Shown here one piece after another: positions 1 to 9,701 of a stretch of DNA of 64,000 nt (positions within the stretch are counted from its first letter, which is position 1; every line of letters starts with the position of its first letter). Both the position numbers and the translations under genes were made by a program. This stretch comes from Sphingobium sp. (GTDB lineage Bacteria > Pseudomonadota > Alphaproteobacteria > Sphingomonadales > Sphingomonadaceae), in NCBI GenBank assembly GCA_003248935.1, contig QFQF01000003.1:175993-239992 (forward strand), read 5' to 3'. The notes under the pieces were generated by a model. That model did no database searches, was not told the origin of the DNA, and worked only from the letters and a program-made list of their open reading frames with translations.

Positions 1-1149
1 GGCGGCGCGGTTCGCAACGGCATCAACGCCGCCAAGCGCCGCGTCGAGTCCGGACAGGCGAACCTGCAGGGGACGGAGGCTTCGGTCTTCTCCCAGGTCG
101 TCGCCGCCTATATGGACGTGATCCGCGACAGCGCGATCGTCTCGCTCAACCGGGCCAATGTGAACGTGCTGGAGGTGAACCTTCAGGCGACGAACGACCG
201 ATTCGAGGTCGGCGACCTGACCCGCACCGACATTGCGCAGTCCGAGTCGCGCCTCGCCCTCGCCCGCAGCGACCTGCAGACGGCCGAGGCGAACCTGATC
301 ACCAGCCGGGAAAACTACATCGCGCTGATCGGCATTGCGCCGGACAATCTGGAGACGCCGCCGGACCTGCCGGGCCTGCCCACAACGCCTGATGCCGCGG
401 TCGTCGTGGCGCTGCGCGACAACCCCGATATCCGGGCCGCGAAGAAGGAACTGGAAGCCACCGGCTATGACGTACGCGTGGCGCGCGCCGGGCGCCTGCC
501 GACCCTGTCGACCTTCGCGCAGGGCACCTATCAGGATTATCTCGGCTCGCTGAAGAGTGAGGTGCCCGGCGTCGTCAACCAGAACTCCCATTCGACGGCG
601 GTCGGCGCGACGTTGCGCATCCCCCTGTTCCAGGGCGGTCGCCCGGCTGCCCAGATCAGGCAGAGCCAAGCGCTTGAATCGCAAGCGATTGAACGCGAAA
701 TCGAAACGGAACGCAGCATAATCGCGCAGACCCGCGCGGCCTATGCAAGCTGGCAGGCATCGCTCCAGACCATCACGTCCAGCCGCAAGGCGGTCGACGC
801 CGCCGCCCTCTCGCTGGAGGGTGTGCGGGCCGAGAATACGGTGGGCAGCCGCACGATCCTGGACATACTGAATGCCGAGCAGGAGGCGCTGACCGCCCGT
901 GTCGAACTGGTTTCGGCCGAGCGCAACGCCTATGTCGCGGGCTTCACCGTGCTGGCGGCGATGGGCCATGCGAAGGGCGACGACCTGGGCCTCGACGGCG
1001 GCGTTTTATATGACCCGAACGTCAACTATAACCGGGTGAACGACAAGTTCATCGACTGGGATGAAGACCCCGATCCGGCGCCGGTCGCGACACGCACCGT
1101 TGACTCACCCGCACAAAATGCCAATGTTGCTGCCGCGAGCGCGCAATAG
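1..1149 (+). CDS. TolC family outer membrane efflux protein (5' end outside window)
   Basis: The reading frame is open from base 1, so the signal peptide and the first part of the protein are missing; 382 residues remain. Long amphipathic heptad-like helices alternate with short strands, as in the two-fold repeat of the TolC family. The late motif RTILDILNAEQE is characteristic of the second helical repeat. The family forms trimeric outer membrane/periplasmic tunnels that work with type I secretion or RND/MFS efflux partners. The C-terminal tail is rich in Ala, Pro and Asp and is probably periplasmic. The stop lies 25 bases before the PopZ-like gene, so the two may be co-transcribed. The substrate cannot be told from this fragment. 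Confidence 0.9.
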   Translation, partial: GGAVRNGINAAKRRVESGQANLQGTEASVFSQVVAAYMDVIRDSAIVSLNRANVNVLEVNLQATNDRFEVGDLTRTDIAQSESRLALARSDLQTAEANLITSRENYIALIGIAPDNLETPPDLPGLPTTPDAAVVVALRDNPDIRAAKKELEATGYDVRVARAGRLPTLSTFAQGTYQDYLGSLKSEVPGVVNQNSHSTAVGATLRIPLFQGGRPAAQIRQSQALESQAIEREIETERSIIAQTRAAYASWQASLQTITSSRKAVDAAALSLEGVRAENTVGSRTILDILNAEQEALTARVELVSAERNAYVAGFTVLAAMGHAKGDDLGLDGGVLYDPNVNYNRVNDKFIDWDEDPDPAPVATRTVDSPAQNANVAAASAQ

Positions 1150-1174
1150 CGCGAGGGGGATCTCGGGGACTGTT

Positions 1175-1957
1175 ATGGGTGACATGAGCAAGGAACCTTC
1201 GATGGAGGAAATTCTGTCCTCCATCAAGCGCATCATTGCCGAGGAAGGCGATGAAGCGACCGCTGCTCCGCGCGGGCTCCGCCGGGGCCGTCTGGAAGTC
1301 GTGGCGAGCGAGCCGGCCTTCGAGGCGCAGGACGATGCGCCCGTCGAGATCGACGCTGTCGACGTCGACGAGGACGATATCCTGGAACTGACGCCGCCGA
1401 CCGAGGCGGAAGCCGAAGCAGAGCCCGAAGCCGTCGCTGAGGACGTCATCGAGGAAGAGGCCGCCGTCGCGGAGGACGCGCCGATCGAACTGACGCCGCC
1501 GGACGCCGCAGACGAGATCGAGGTCGCCGAAGAACAGATAATCGCAGAAGACCCGGCGGACGAAACCGTCGCCGGGGAAACCGCCGTGGAAGAGAGTGCC
1601 GTGGCGGATGTGCAGACAGACCCCGTCGAGGAACCCGCCCCTGTCGTCGAGCAGGTGCTGGAGCTGACCGACGAGATCGAGACGGAGAAGAACGTGACCC
1701 CAGCCCAAGCAGCCCTTTCCCCCGTGGGAGCCGAAAAGATGATTTCCGTCGAAAGCGAAGTTGCCGCCCGTCATTCGCTGTCCGCTTTGTCGTCCATGGT
1801 GGTGTCGCCGGAAAGCGGCGAGACCAACACGCTGGAAGGCATGGTGCGCGAAATGATCCGCCCGATGCTGCGCGAGTGGCTCGACGCCAGGCTGCCCGAA
1901 CTGGTCGAGGGCATGGTGGCGAAGGAAATCGCGCGCATCACCGGCGGCGTACGCTGA
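1175..1957 (+). CDS. PopZ-like polar organizing protein (DUF2497)
   Basis: 260 residues. The N-terminus has the conserved helix MEEILSSIKRIIAEE and the C-terminus the conserved block GMVREMIRPMLREWLDA, which together define DUF2497/PopZ. The roughly 150 residues between are strongly acidic and proline/alanine rich (runs of Glu, Asp and Val), matching the disordered linker of PopZ. In Caulobacter, PopZ assembles a polar microdomain that anchors ParB-parS and cell-cycle regulators through its N-terminal helix and oligomerises through its C-terminal helices. I chose ATG 1175 because it follows the end of the upstream gene and a GGGGGA-type purine run; ATG 1184 is an alternative. An upstream in-frame start at 1061 would overlap the TolC-like gene and is unlikely. 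Family call is firm; polar function here is inferred. Confidence 0.85.
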   Translation: MGDMSKEPSMEEILSSIKRIIAEEGDEATAAPRGLRRGRLEVVASEPAFEAQDDAPVEIDAVDVDEDDILELTPPTEAEAEAEPEAVAEDVIEEEAAVAEDAPIELTPPDAADEIEVAEEQIIAEDPADETVAGETAVEESAVADVQTDPVEEPAPVVEQVLELTDEIETEKNVTPAQAALSPVGAEKMISVESEVAARHSLSALSSMVVSPESGETNTLEGMVREMIRPMLREWLDARLPELVEGMVAKEIARITGGVR

Positions 1958-2007
1958 ACATCCGGACCCGGCGCGGCTGACGCCGCCCGGTCCATCGCAT
2001 CACGAAG

Positions 2008-2047
2008 CGGCGCCCGCGCATTATCGCGCGGGGCGCCGTTTTCGTTT
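2008..2047 (+). terminator. Rho-independent terminator after the PopZ-like gene
   Basis: A GC-rich stem of about 12 base pairs (left arm CGGCGCCCGCGC, right arm GCGCGGGGCGCCG, one bulged base) with a short AT-containing loop is followed by a T-rich run (TTTTCGTTT). It lies between the PopZ-like gene and valS and should separate their transcription. Confidence 0.75.
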
Positions 2048-2112
2048 CCCCTGCCCCGTTCGGTAACGCCGGGTGTTCCACCCGGCCCGAAATCGCTCTA
2101 GAGCCCCGACCC

Positions 2113-4812
2113 ATGACCGAACTGCCCAAGACCTTCGACCCCGCCGCGATCGAAACCCGCTGGTACGCGCATTGGGAGGAAAACGGCCTGTTCCGCCCGG
2201 AACGGCCCGACGCCACGCCCTTCACGATCGTCAACCCGCCGCCCAACGTGACCGGCAGCCTGCACATCGGCCATGCGCTCGACAACACGCTGCAGGACAT
2301 CGTCATCCGCTACGAGCGGCTGCGCGGCAAGGATGCGCTGTGGGTCGTCGGCACCGACCATGCCGGCATCGCGACGCAGATGGTGGTCGAGCGGCAGATG
2401 GAGGCACGGCAGGACAAGCGCAGCAACTACACCCGCGACCAGTTCGTCGAGAAGGTGTGGGAGTGGAAGGCGGAGAGCGGCGGCGCGATCACCCGTCAGC
2501 TCCGGCGTCTGGGCTGCTCGATGGACTGGGCGAACGAACGCTTCACGATGGATGAGGGCTTTTCGAAGGCCGTCGCCCATGTCTTCGTCGAACTGCACAA
2601 GCGCGGCCTCCTTTACCGCGACAAGCGGCTGGTCAACTGGGATCCGCATTTCCGCTCGGCCATTTCCGACCTGGAGGTCGAGACGAAGGAAACCAGCGGC
2701 GGCTTCTGGCGCTTCCGCTATCCGCTCGCCGACGGCGTCACGCTGGCGGACGGGTCCGACCATATCGTCGTCGCCACGACGCGGCCGGAAACGATGCTGG
2801 CCGACATGGCGGTTGCCGTCCATCCCGACGACCCGCGCTATCAGGCGGTGATCGGCAAGGACATCCTCCAGCCGATCACGGGCCGCCGGTTCAAGGTCGT
2901 CGCCGACGAGCATGCCGACCCCGAACTCGGCTCCGGCGCGGTCAAGATCACGCCGGGCCATGACTTCAACGACTTCGATGTCGGCAGGCGCGCCGGGATT
3001 GCCGCGTCGCAGATGCTGAACATGTTCGATGCCGACGCCAATGTCGTGCAGACGGCCGACGGCCTGATCCCCGACCGCTTCCTTGGCCTGCACCGCTTCC
3101 GCCACGACGGCGTCGACGGCGCGCGGGAGGCCGTGGTTGCCGAGATGAAGGCGCTCAGCCTCCTCGTCCCCCATGTCACGAAGAGCAAGGAGGGCGAACC
3201 GGTCGAGGCGGATTTCGAGCCGCGTACGATCCAGACGCCCTATGGCGACCGCTCCGGCGTCGTCATCGAGCCGTGGCTGACCGACCAGTGGTATGTCGAC
3301 GCCGCGACCCTGGCCAGGCCCGCGATCGAGGCGGTGAAGACCGGCGCGATAGAGATCGTGCCGAAGACCTGGGAAAAGACCTGGTTCAACTGGATGGAGA
3401 ATATCCAGCCCTGGTGCGTCTCCCGGCAGTTGTGGTGGGGGCACCAGATTCCGGCCTGGTTCGACGATGACGGCAACAGCTACGTCGCCGAGACGGAGGC
3501 GGAGGCGCAGGCGCTTGCGGGCAACAGGAAACTGACCCGCGATCCCGATGTCCTCGACACCTGGTTCTCCTCGGCGCTGTGGCCGTTCGGGACGCTGGGC
3601 TGGCCGGAGCAGACGACGACGCTGTCGCGGCATTACCCCAACGACCTGCTGATCTCCGGCTTCGACATCCTGTTTTTCTGGGACGCGCGGATGGCGATGC
3701 AGGGCATCGAGTTCATGAAGGACGTGCCCTGGCGCAAGCTGTACCTGCACGGCCTCGTCCGCGCGGCCGACGGGCAGAAGATGTCGAAGTCCAAGGGCAA
3801 TGTCGTCGATCCGCTCGGCCTCATCGACCAGTATGGCGCCGACGCGCTGCGCTTCTTCATGGCGGCGATGGAGAGCCAGGGCCGCGACGTGAAGATGGAT
3901 GAAAAGCGGGTCGAGGGCTATCGCAACTTCGCGACGAAGCTGTGGAACGCGGCGCGCTTCCTTCAGGCGAACGGCGTCACCGCCTCGACTGCCCATGAGG
4001 CGCCCGCCGCCGACCTGCCGGTCAATCGCTGGATCATCGCGGAGACGGTCGCGACCGTGCAGGCGATCGACAGGGCGATGGCCGAGCTGCGCTTCGACGC
4101 TGCCGCCAACGCGATCTACCATTTCGTCTGGGATCAGTTCTGCGACTGGTACATCGAACTGACCAAGGGCGCGATGGATGCGGAGACGCAGGCGGTCGCA
4201 GGCTGGGCATTTGACCAGATCCTGGTGATGCTCCACCCGTTCATGCCGTTCATCACCGAGGAGCTCTGGCACCTGACCGGCACGCGAGCGAACGAACTGA
4301 TCGTCGCGCAATGGCCGCAGGCGCTGGCCGCCGTCGATACGCAGGCGCAGGCGGAGATCGACTGGCTGATCCGGCTGGTCAGCGCGATCCGCACCGGGCG
4401 GACCGAACTCAACGTGCCGCCGGGCGCGAAGCTGCCCATGGTGGTGCGCGACGCCGCCGAGGAGACGCACCGGCGGCTCGACCGGCAGGGCGTGGCGCTG
4501 GCCCGACTGGGCCGGGTCGAGAGCCTGACCTTCGGCGATCCCCCGGCGGGCGGCGCGGCGCAGATCGTCGTCGACGAGGCGACGTTCATCCTGCCGCTGG
4601 AGGGCGTGATCGACCTCGCGGCTGAGAAGGCGCGGCTCGCCAAGGCGCTTGAGGGCGCGAAGAAGGAGCGCGACGCCCTCGCCGGCCGTCTGTCGAACGC
4701 CAGCTTCGTCGAACGGGCCAAGCCCGAAGCGGTGGAGAAGGCCAGGGCCGACCATGCGGACAAGGCGGCGGAGGCGGAGCGGCTGGAAGCGGCGCTCACG
4801 CGGCTGGGCTGA
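2113..4812 (+). CDS. valS: Valyl-tRNA synthetase
   Basis: 899 residues, the usual length. Class I aminoacyl-tRNA synthetase that charges tRNA-Val in the cytoplasm. The HIGH signature is at about residues 52-55 in the block PPPNVTGSLHIGHAL, and KMSKS is at about 556-560. Between them is the CP1 editing domain that hydrolyses Thr-tRNA-Val. The anticodon-binding domain follows. The last ~70 residues form the Lys/Glu/Ala-rich coiled-coil arm typical of ValRS. The gene starts at ATG 2113 after a terminator and is followed after 14 bases by a glyoxalase gene, which may be co-transcribed. Confidence 0.98.
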   Translation: MTELPKTFDPAAIETRWYAHWEENGLFRPERPDATPFTIVNPPPNVTGSLHIGHALDNTLQDIVIRYERLRGKDALWVVGTDHAGIATQMVVERQMEARQDKRSNYTRDQFVEKVWEWKAESGGAITRQLRRLGCSMDWANERFTMDEGFSKAVAHVFVELHKRGLLYRDKRLVNWDPHFRSAISDLEVETKETSGGFWRFRYPLADGVTLADGSDHIVVATTRPETMLADMAVAVHPDDPRYQAVIGKDILQPITGRRFKVVADEHADPELGSGAVKITPGHDFNDFDVGRRAGIAASQMLNMFDADANVVQTADGLIPDRFLGLHRFRHDGVDGAREAVVAEMKALSLLVPHVTKSKEGEPVEADFEPRTIQTPYGDRSGVVIEPWLTDQWYVDAATLARPAIEAVKTGAIEIVPKTWEKTWFNWMENIQPWCVSRQLWWGHQIPAWFDDDGNSYVAETEAEAQALAGNRKLTRDPDVLDTWFSSALWPFGTLGWPEQTTTLSRHYPNDLLISGFDILFFWDARMAMQGIEFMKDVPWRKLYLHGLVRAADGQKMSKSKGNVVDPLGLIDQYGADALRFFMAAMESQGRDVKMDEKRVEGYRNFATKLWNAARFLQANGVTASTAHEAPAADLPVNRWIIAETVATVQAIDRAMAELRFDAAANAIYHFVWDQFCDWYIELTKGAMDAETQAVAGWAFDQILVMLHPFMPFITEELWHLTGTRANELIVAQWPQALAAVDTQAQAEIDWLIRLVSAIRTGRTELNVPPGAKLPMVVRDAAEETHRRLDRQGVALARLGRVESLTFGDPPAGGAAQIVVDEATFILPLEGVIDLAAEKARLAKALEGAKKERDALAGRLSNASFVERAKPEAVEKARADHADKAAEAERLEAALTRLG

Positions 4813-4826
4813 AAGGGAGAACGAGA

Positions 4827-5339
4827 GTGACACGTCCAGCCGAAACACGCGGTTTCACGCTCAACCAGACGATGCTGCGGGTCCGCAACCCGCAGGCGTC
4901 CGTCGCCTTCTACCGCGACGTGCTGGGCATGACGCTGCTGCAACGGCTGGATTTCGCCGAGATGCGTTTCTCGCTCTATTTCATGGCCTATCTGGCCGAG
5001 GACGAGATCATTCCGGACGACCCGGCGGAACGCGCGCGCTTCATCTTCTCGCGTGAGACGACGCTGGAGCTGACCCATAATTGGGGAACGGAGAGCGACC
5101 CCGCCTTTGCCGGCTATCACAGCGGCAATGACGAGCCGCGCGGCTTTGGCCATCTGGGCATCAGCGTGCCCGACGTCGACGCCGCCTGCGCCCGTTTCGA
5201 GGCGATGGACGTCCCGTTCCGCAAGCGCCCGCAGGACGGGAAGATGAAGGGCATCGCCTTCATCACCGACCCGGACGGCTACTGGATCGAAATCCTCTCG
5301 CCGGGCGGGATGACGGGGGCCGTCGCCGCCCAGGACTGA
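4827..5339 (+). CDS. gloA: Lactoylglutathione lyase (glyoxalase I)
   Basis: 170 residues with the paired beta-alpha-beta-beta-beta modules of the glyoxalase/VOC fold. The N-terminal half has the block FTLNQTMLRVRNPQASVAFY. The second half has GFGHLGISVPDVDAAC and ends with FITDPDGYWIEI, which carries the second metal-binding Glu. The enzyme converts the hemithioacetal of methylglyoxal and glutathione to S-lactoylglutathione. The start is GTG at 4827, preceded by AAAGGGAGA at a good distance. It lies 14 bases downstream of valS and is convergent with the sugar-transferase gene. Confidence 0.93.
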   Translation: MTRPAETRGFTLNQTMLRVRNPQASVAFYRDVLGMTLLQRLDFAEMRFSLYFMAYLAEDEIIPDDPAERARFIFSRETTLELTHNWGTESDPAFAGYHSGNDEPRGFGHLGISVPDVDAACARFEAMDVPFRKRPQDGKMKGIAFITDPDGYWIEILSPGGMTGAVAAQD

Positions 5340-5367
5340 TGCAGGGCGAAGCTTCCCCCTCCCCCGG

Positions 5368-6837
5368 TCAATAGGCGTTGCGCTGCCAGAACAGCACGAA
5401 GGCGGTGCGCATCAGAATCGAGAGGTCGAGCGAGAGCGACCAGCGCTCCATATATTCAAGGTCGCTTTCCACCCGGTTGCGGATATCGGTCTCATGCAGG
5501 GTGTTACCGCGGAAGCCGCGCACCTGCGCAAGGCCGGTGAGCCCCGGCTTCATCCGGTGACGCGCGGCATAGCGGTCGACAACATCCTCGTAGAGCCGGT
5601 CGGCCGCCTTCGCGCCATAGGCGTGCGGACGCGGGCCGACGAGCGACATCGAGCCGTTCAGGACGTTGAACAGCTGCGGCAGTTCGTCGATGCTGAGCTT
5701 GCGGATGATCGCGCCGACCTTCGTAATGCGGTTGTCGTTGCGGGTGACGAGGCGGTCGGCGTTCCGGTCGGCCGCCTCCGCATACATGCTGCGGAACTTC
5801 CACATCGTGAACGGCTGGTTGTTGAGGCCGCAGCGATACTGGCGGAAAAGGATCGGCCCCGGCGATTCCAGCCGGATCGCGAGGGCGACCGCCGCCAGCA
5901 GCGGCGAGAGCAGGACCAGCGCGGCCAGCGCGACCAGCCGGTCCATGCACGTCTTGATCAGCGCCGCCACCCCGTCCGCCGGGCGGGTGTAGAGCGCGAG
6001 CGCGTTCAGCTGCCCCACGCGGGCGAGGCGCATGACGCCATGCTCCGCGAGCGCCGCGGGCGGCAGCAGCAGCACGTCGACATTGACCGTCTCCAGTTGG
6101 CGGACGATGTGCCGGATACGCTCTTCCTGATGCCAGGGCAGGTTGATGACGACCGCGTCGACCTCCCCCTGACGCGCACGTTCGACCAGCCGCGAAAGCC
6201 CTTCGCCCGGCGCGGCCGAAGCGTCCTGCGCCGCATCGTCGAACACGCCGACGAAGGTGCCGAGCGCATTGGCGCGCAGCCGCAACTCGACATCGGCCAG
6301 GTCGCCGCCGACGCCATAGACACCGATGCGCGTCCCCGCCCCCTCCCTGCGCGAAGAAGAGAAGGCCATCCATACGGCCATGCGGGCAACGGCGATGGCG
6401 ACAAGGCCGAGGCCGGCGGACGCCGCGAACCAGAGGCGCGATAGATCCTGGCTGGTCTTCGTCGAGAAGGCGAAGATCACGACCAGCAGCGCCGCCTTCA
6501 GCCAGTTGCCGAGGCGCCCAGCCAGCAGGTCGCGGCCGACGACGGACTCGGCCGCGTCGGTGAAGCGGTATGTGAGGACGAAATAGCCGCCGATCCACAA
6601 CGCGCCGGACATGACCAGCGCTGCTACGGTGTCGGCATACCATTTCTCGATGACGAGGGTGGAGGCCAGCAGCGTCAGGACAAGCGCGCCCAGTTCGGCC
6701 GCCGCGGCAACCTCCCGCACGGCGCGGGCGCTCATGCGCGGACGGGTGCGGACGACGGGTATCTCGTTCATGATGTCCCCGCGCGCGGCGTCACCCCCCG
6801 CACGCCCCTGCGAACCGATGCTGCCGTCAAAGGACAT
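5368..6837 (-). CDS. Polyprenyl-phosphate sugar-1-phosphate transferase (exopolysaccharide initiation)
   Basis: 489 residues. Four hydrophobic helices in the first half (roughly residues 45-185) are followed by a soluble Rossmann-like segment (GVYGVGGDLADVELRL). A further membrane helix (VALAALVLLSPLLAAVALAI) precedes the C-terminal bacterial sugar transferase domain with PGPILFRQYRCG, FTMWKFRSM, DELPQLFNVLNG and GPRP. Such enzymes (WcaJ, GumD, sphingan SpsB/GelB type) load the first hexose-1-phosphate onto undecaprenyl phosphate at the inner membrane. An internal start, MNEIPVV (22 codons in), would also fit. It stands next to an FkbM methyltransferase but no other exopolysaccharide gene is nearby. 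The donor sugar is unknown. Confidence 0.9.
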   Translation of the reverse strand: MSFDGSIGSQGRAGGDAARGDIMNEIPVVRTRPRMSARAVREVAAAAELGALVLTLLASTLVIEKWYADTVAALVMSGALWIGGYFVLTYRFTDAAESVVGRDLLAGRLGNWLKAALLVVIFAFSTKTSQDLSRLWFAASAGLGLVAIAVARMAVWMAFSSSRREGAGTRIGVYGVGGDLADVELRLRANALGTFVGVFDDAAQDASAAPGEGLSRLVERARQGEVDAVVINLPWHQEERIRHIVRQLETVNVDVLLLPPAALAEHGVMRLARVGQLNALALYTRPADGVAALIKTCMDRLVALAALVLLSPLLAAVALAIRLESPGPILFRQYRCGLNNQPFTMWKFRSMYAEAADRNADRLVTRNDNRITKVGAIIRKLSIDELPQLFNVLNGSMSLVGPRPHAYGAKAADRLYEDVVDRYAARHRMKPGLTGLAQVRGFRGNTLHETDIRNRVESDLEYMERWSLSLDLSILMRTAFVLFWQRNAY

Positions 6838-6988
6838 TGGACAATCACGCTTCCCGGAAACGCCATGGCGTTAAAATAAACCGAATGAAGGCGCATTCAA
6901 ACCGCGGAACGCCGGAACCCGGTCGACACGGCCATCAGCGCTTCGACGCCAGCATTTAGGGCATGGAAGCGGCCACGCCAAGCGTCCG

Positions 6989-7786
6989 TTAGCGTGCGGC
7001 GCCCTGCCCGTACCAGCATGCGGGCAGAGCGAAGTCCGGCAGGTGGTCTTCGACCCTGACGTCAAGCGGATGCGGATAGGGACCGGCGGCGGGCGTGAAG
7101 CGGGCACGGTCCCGCCGCAGGAAGGTGAATTCCATCACCGGCGGAATGGCGATGCCGCCGCGCTCGACCGGCGGCACGGCATTGTTCGGGTGGACGTGCA
7201 CGATCGCATGGGTGCGCGACAGGCGCCGGAACACCGCGCCGATCTCCTCCAGGCCGAGCGGCGTGTGGAGATTGCCCAGATGGTGGAATTCGATCGTCAT
7301 GATCCGGAACCGCGACAGCAGCGCGTCGGAGACGGAGGCCAGCACCCGGTATTCGGCGCCCTCGATATCCATGTCGAGGATGAGGTCGCCTTCGGCCGGG
7401 GCTACTGCCGCGCAGAAGCCGTCGAAGGTGACCCGCATGTCGTCCGCATAGGTGTCGAAGGACCGGCGGGTGAAGTGGAACAGCGGGTGCGGCGCGGGCG
7501 GCCCGTCCACGCGCGCGTCGGCGATGAAGACGGGAATGCCCAGATCGGCCAGCGCCGCATCGAAGTGGCATTCGGTGTAGGTGCCCGGCGAGATGCAGGC
7601 GGCGATGCCGTCGAGATCGTCAGGCACCAGATAGCCGCCGCCGACCGCGCCGCCCAGCCGCCGCAGCGGGATCGACGCATCCACCGGCCGCATCAGCCCG
7701 AGCGCGGTCTCCACATCGGCCAGCGGAACGGTCCGCTCGGTCCAGAAACCCTTGCCCAGCATGAAGGCGCGCGCATGTCGGAGCAT
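6989..7786 (-). CDS. FkbM family methyltransferase
   Basis: 265 residues. The block DLILDMDIEGAEYRVL is the FkbM signature that follows the SAM-binding region (the acidic D-x-D-x-E-G core), and IMTIEFHHLGN follows. The family methylates hydroxyl groups of sugars or polyketides. The protein begins with an unusual region (TERTVPLADVETALGLMRP) rather than a glycosyltransferase fusion. Placed upstream of, and in the same direction as, the sugar-phosphate transferase, it may decorate the same glycan; this is only inferred from proximity. There are about 150 non-coding bases between the two. Confidence 0.72.
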   Translation of the reverse strand: MLRHARAFMLGKGFWTERTVPLADVETALGLMRPVDASIPLRRLGGAVGGGYLVPDDLDGIAACISPGTYTECHFDAALADLGIPVFIADARVDGPPAPHPLFHFTRRSFDTYADDMRVTFDGFCAAVAPAEGDLILDMDIEGAEYRVLASVSDALLSRFRIMTIEFHHLGNLHTPLGLEEIGAVFRRLSRTHAIVHVHPNNAVPPVERGGIAIPPVMEFTFLRRDRARFTPAAGPYPHPLDVRVEDHLPDFALPACWYGQGAAR

Positions 7787-8064
7787 AATGTGCGGTGATC
7801 CTGTCGGAGGAAGGACGGAGCAGCATTCATGAGCGAAGCGCGGGCCGGTGGAAAGCGCCTTCCGATGATATCCCCCGCCCCATCTGTTTCAAAACGGGCG
7901 GGCGGTTTCCAACGAAGTTGCGGAAGTTGCGGGTTGCCATGCACCGTTCCCGGCCCTCCCCGAAAAGCGATCGATCAGCCGTTCAGGCGCATGGAAAATC
8001 CCGCCGGAACATATGTTTGCACCCCATATCTATCATCGGTCGGCGACGGTAGGACAGCCGCCCT

Positions 8065-9192
8065 TCAACGTGCGGGGGCGGATGCGTCGCACGCGGCTCC
8101 CTTCGCCGCGGCCCAGCGGACCGCATTTTCCAGCATCGTCGCATTGTTCGGCTCGGCATAGGCTTCGGGCATATGGCCGATGGCGGTATAGAACATCCGC
8201 CCCCTGCCCACGCAGCGCGTCCACGCGATCGGATGATCCCCCATGCGCAGCGACTGCCCCTCCGACCCGACGGGCGCATAGCTGCCCTCGTCAAGGGTCG
8301 CGACGATCCGGGCACCGCTATCGCGCGGGTTCGCGCGGAACGAATACCATTCGTCGCGCATCAGCCATTCCGCCGGAAGCCCGCGCGCGAGCGGACTGTC
8401 CCGTCCTTCGACGACGACCCGGGCATCCTGAAACTGCGGCTTCATCGGGTGCCCGGCGAACCGCGCGCCGATCAGGCCGTCGGTGTACCAGTCCCAGAAG
8501 GTCGCAGGATCGCCCGCCGCGCCATGGATGCCGATGAAGCCGCCGCCACCCTCCACATAGGCCTTCAGCGCCGCGCGCTGCGACATGGTGAGGACGTCGC
8601 CGCTGACATTGTTCCAGACCACGGCATCGAACCGGCGCAGGACCGGCGGCGTGATCGCCCCGCCCTTGCCGGTGACCACCACCGTCCAGCCGAGGCGCGC
8701 GCCGATCGCCTGCAACGCGGCGCGGGCCGCATCGACCGAGGGCCCGTCGCGAAAGCCGGTCATCTTTTCGAACACCAGCACGCTCGGCTTGCCCTTCGGC
8801 AGATCAAAGGCGGGGCGATCATTATCGTACCGCTCACAGCGCGCCACCCGGTCCGCCGCCGTCACCGGCAGAGCGCGCAGGGCCGTGTCGGCGGCGGCCA
8901 GCTTCGCCTGCGACAGCCCCTTCATGTCCGCGAGCGAGCGCAGGGTGAGGATGGCGGCGAAGGTCGGCGCCCGGGTCGAAAAGAACCGGGGCGGCAGTAC
9001 GGTGAGCGCTTCGGGCAGGGTGCCATCCACAGCGCCCCTGGCGGCAGGGCTTGTCAGAACGTCGACCAGCGGCAGGTCGATCGAGAAGGGTGCGGTGCGC
9101 AGGGGGCAGTCAGTGACCGACTGTGCCGCGGCCTGTCCGGCGGGCAGCAGACCCAGCATCAATCCGGCCGCAAACCCCAGAACCGTCTTCAT
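8065..9192 (-). CDS. Secreted ThuA-like domain protein
   Basis: 375 residues with a clear signal peptide (MKTVLGFAAGLMLGLLPAGQ, cleavage after an AxA motif near residue 24). The second half carries a ThuA/GATase-like fold: the block KPSVLVFEKMTGFRD begins the domain, followed by GGGFIGIHGAAGD, WYTDGLIGARFAGHP and the closing HPIAWTRCVGRGRMFYTAIGHM. ThuA-like domains occur in trehalose utilisation loci and in many secreted sugar-related proteins of unclear reaction. The first ~130 residues are not recognised. It is flanked by about 280 bases without a gene on its 3' side. The function is not established. Confidence 0.8.
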   Translation of the reverse strand: MKTVLGFAAGLMLGLLPAGQAAAQSVTDCPLRTAPFSIDLPLVDVLTSPAARGAVDGTLPEALTVLPPRFFSTRAPTFAAILTLRSLADMKGLSQAKLAAADTALRALPVTAADRVARCERYDNDRPAFDLPKGKPSVLVFEKMTGFRDGPSVDAARAALQAIGARLGWTVVVTGKGGAITPPVLRRFDAVVWNNVSGDVLTMSQRAALKAYVEGGGGFIGIHGAAGDPATFWDWYTDGLIGARFAGHPMKPQFQDARVVVEGRDSPLARGLPAEWLMRDEWYSFRANPRDSGARIVATLDEGSYAPVGSEGQSLRMGDHPIAWTRCVGRGRMFYTAIGHMPEAYAEPNNATMLENAVRWAAAKGAACDASAPAR

Positions 9193-9289
9193 CCCGTACC
9201 CCGCAAAGCCATTGTCAGCACGGACCTGTAGAGCAAGCGCCGCGCGGAAAAGGAAGGGTGGGCAACAGGATAGGTGAAATTTTACCCGA

Positions 9290-9616
9290 TCAGATCGAGA
9301 AGCTGGACCCGCAGCCGCAACCGGCGGTGGCGTTGGGATTGGCGACCTTGAACGCGGCGCCGCCCAGATCCTCGACGAAATCGACCGCTGCGCCGCGCAC
9401 GAGGTCGAGGCTCATCGGGTCGACGACAAGGGTCACGCCGTCCCGCTCCACCGTCACGTCATCGTTTTCGACCGCTTCGCTGAGGCCGAAGCGATACTGG
9501 AAGCCGGAGCAGCCCCCGCCCTCCACGGCAAGGCGCAGGATCGCCGGCTTGCCCTGCTTGGCGGCGATGACGGCCACGCGGGCGGCGGCGGACTGGGTGA
9601 GGTCGATGTCGCTCAT
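9290..9616 (-). CDS. erpA: Iron-sulfur cluster insertion protein ErpA (A-type carrier)
   Basis: 108 residues. A-type carrier with the three conserved cysteines: Cys35 in GGGCSGFQY and Cys100/Cys102 in AGCGCGSSF at the C-terminus. It delivers 4Fe-4S or 2Fe-2S clusters to apoproteins in the cytoplasm. The frame is open much further upstream, but ATG 9616 begins the conserved MSDIDLTQSAAARV and gives the normal family length. Downstream of the M23 peptidase gene on the same strand, with 85 bases between. Confidence 0.9.
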   Translation of the reverse strand: MSDIDLTQSAAARVAVIAAKQGKPAILRLAVEGGGCSGFQYRFGLSEAVENDDVTVERDGVTLVVDPMSLDLVRGAAVDFVEDLGGAAFKVANPNATAGCGCGSSFSI

Positions 9617-9701
9617 GCGCACAAGATAGGAAGATGCGAAAGGCCCGGCAAGCCATCGCCCGCCAGGCCTTTCGAAATACGGTATGAAGAGCGGGTCGCG
9701 A

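Noticed and set aside
2098..4848. 916-codon open frame opposite valS
   Set aside because: It mirrors valS in high-GC DNA where antisense stops are rare; its residues are Arg/Leu/Asp-rich and unlike any protein family.
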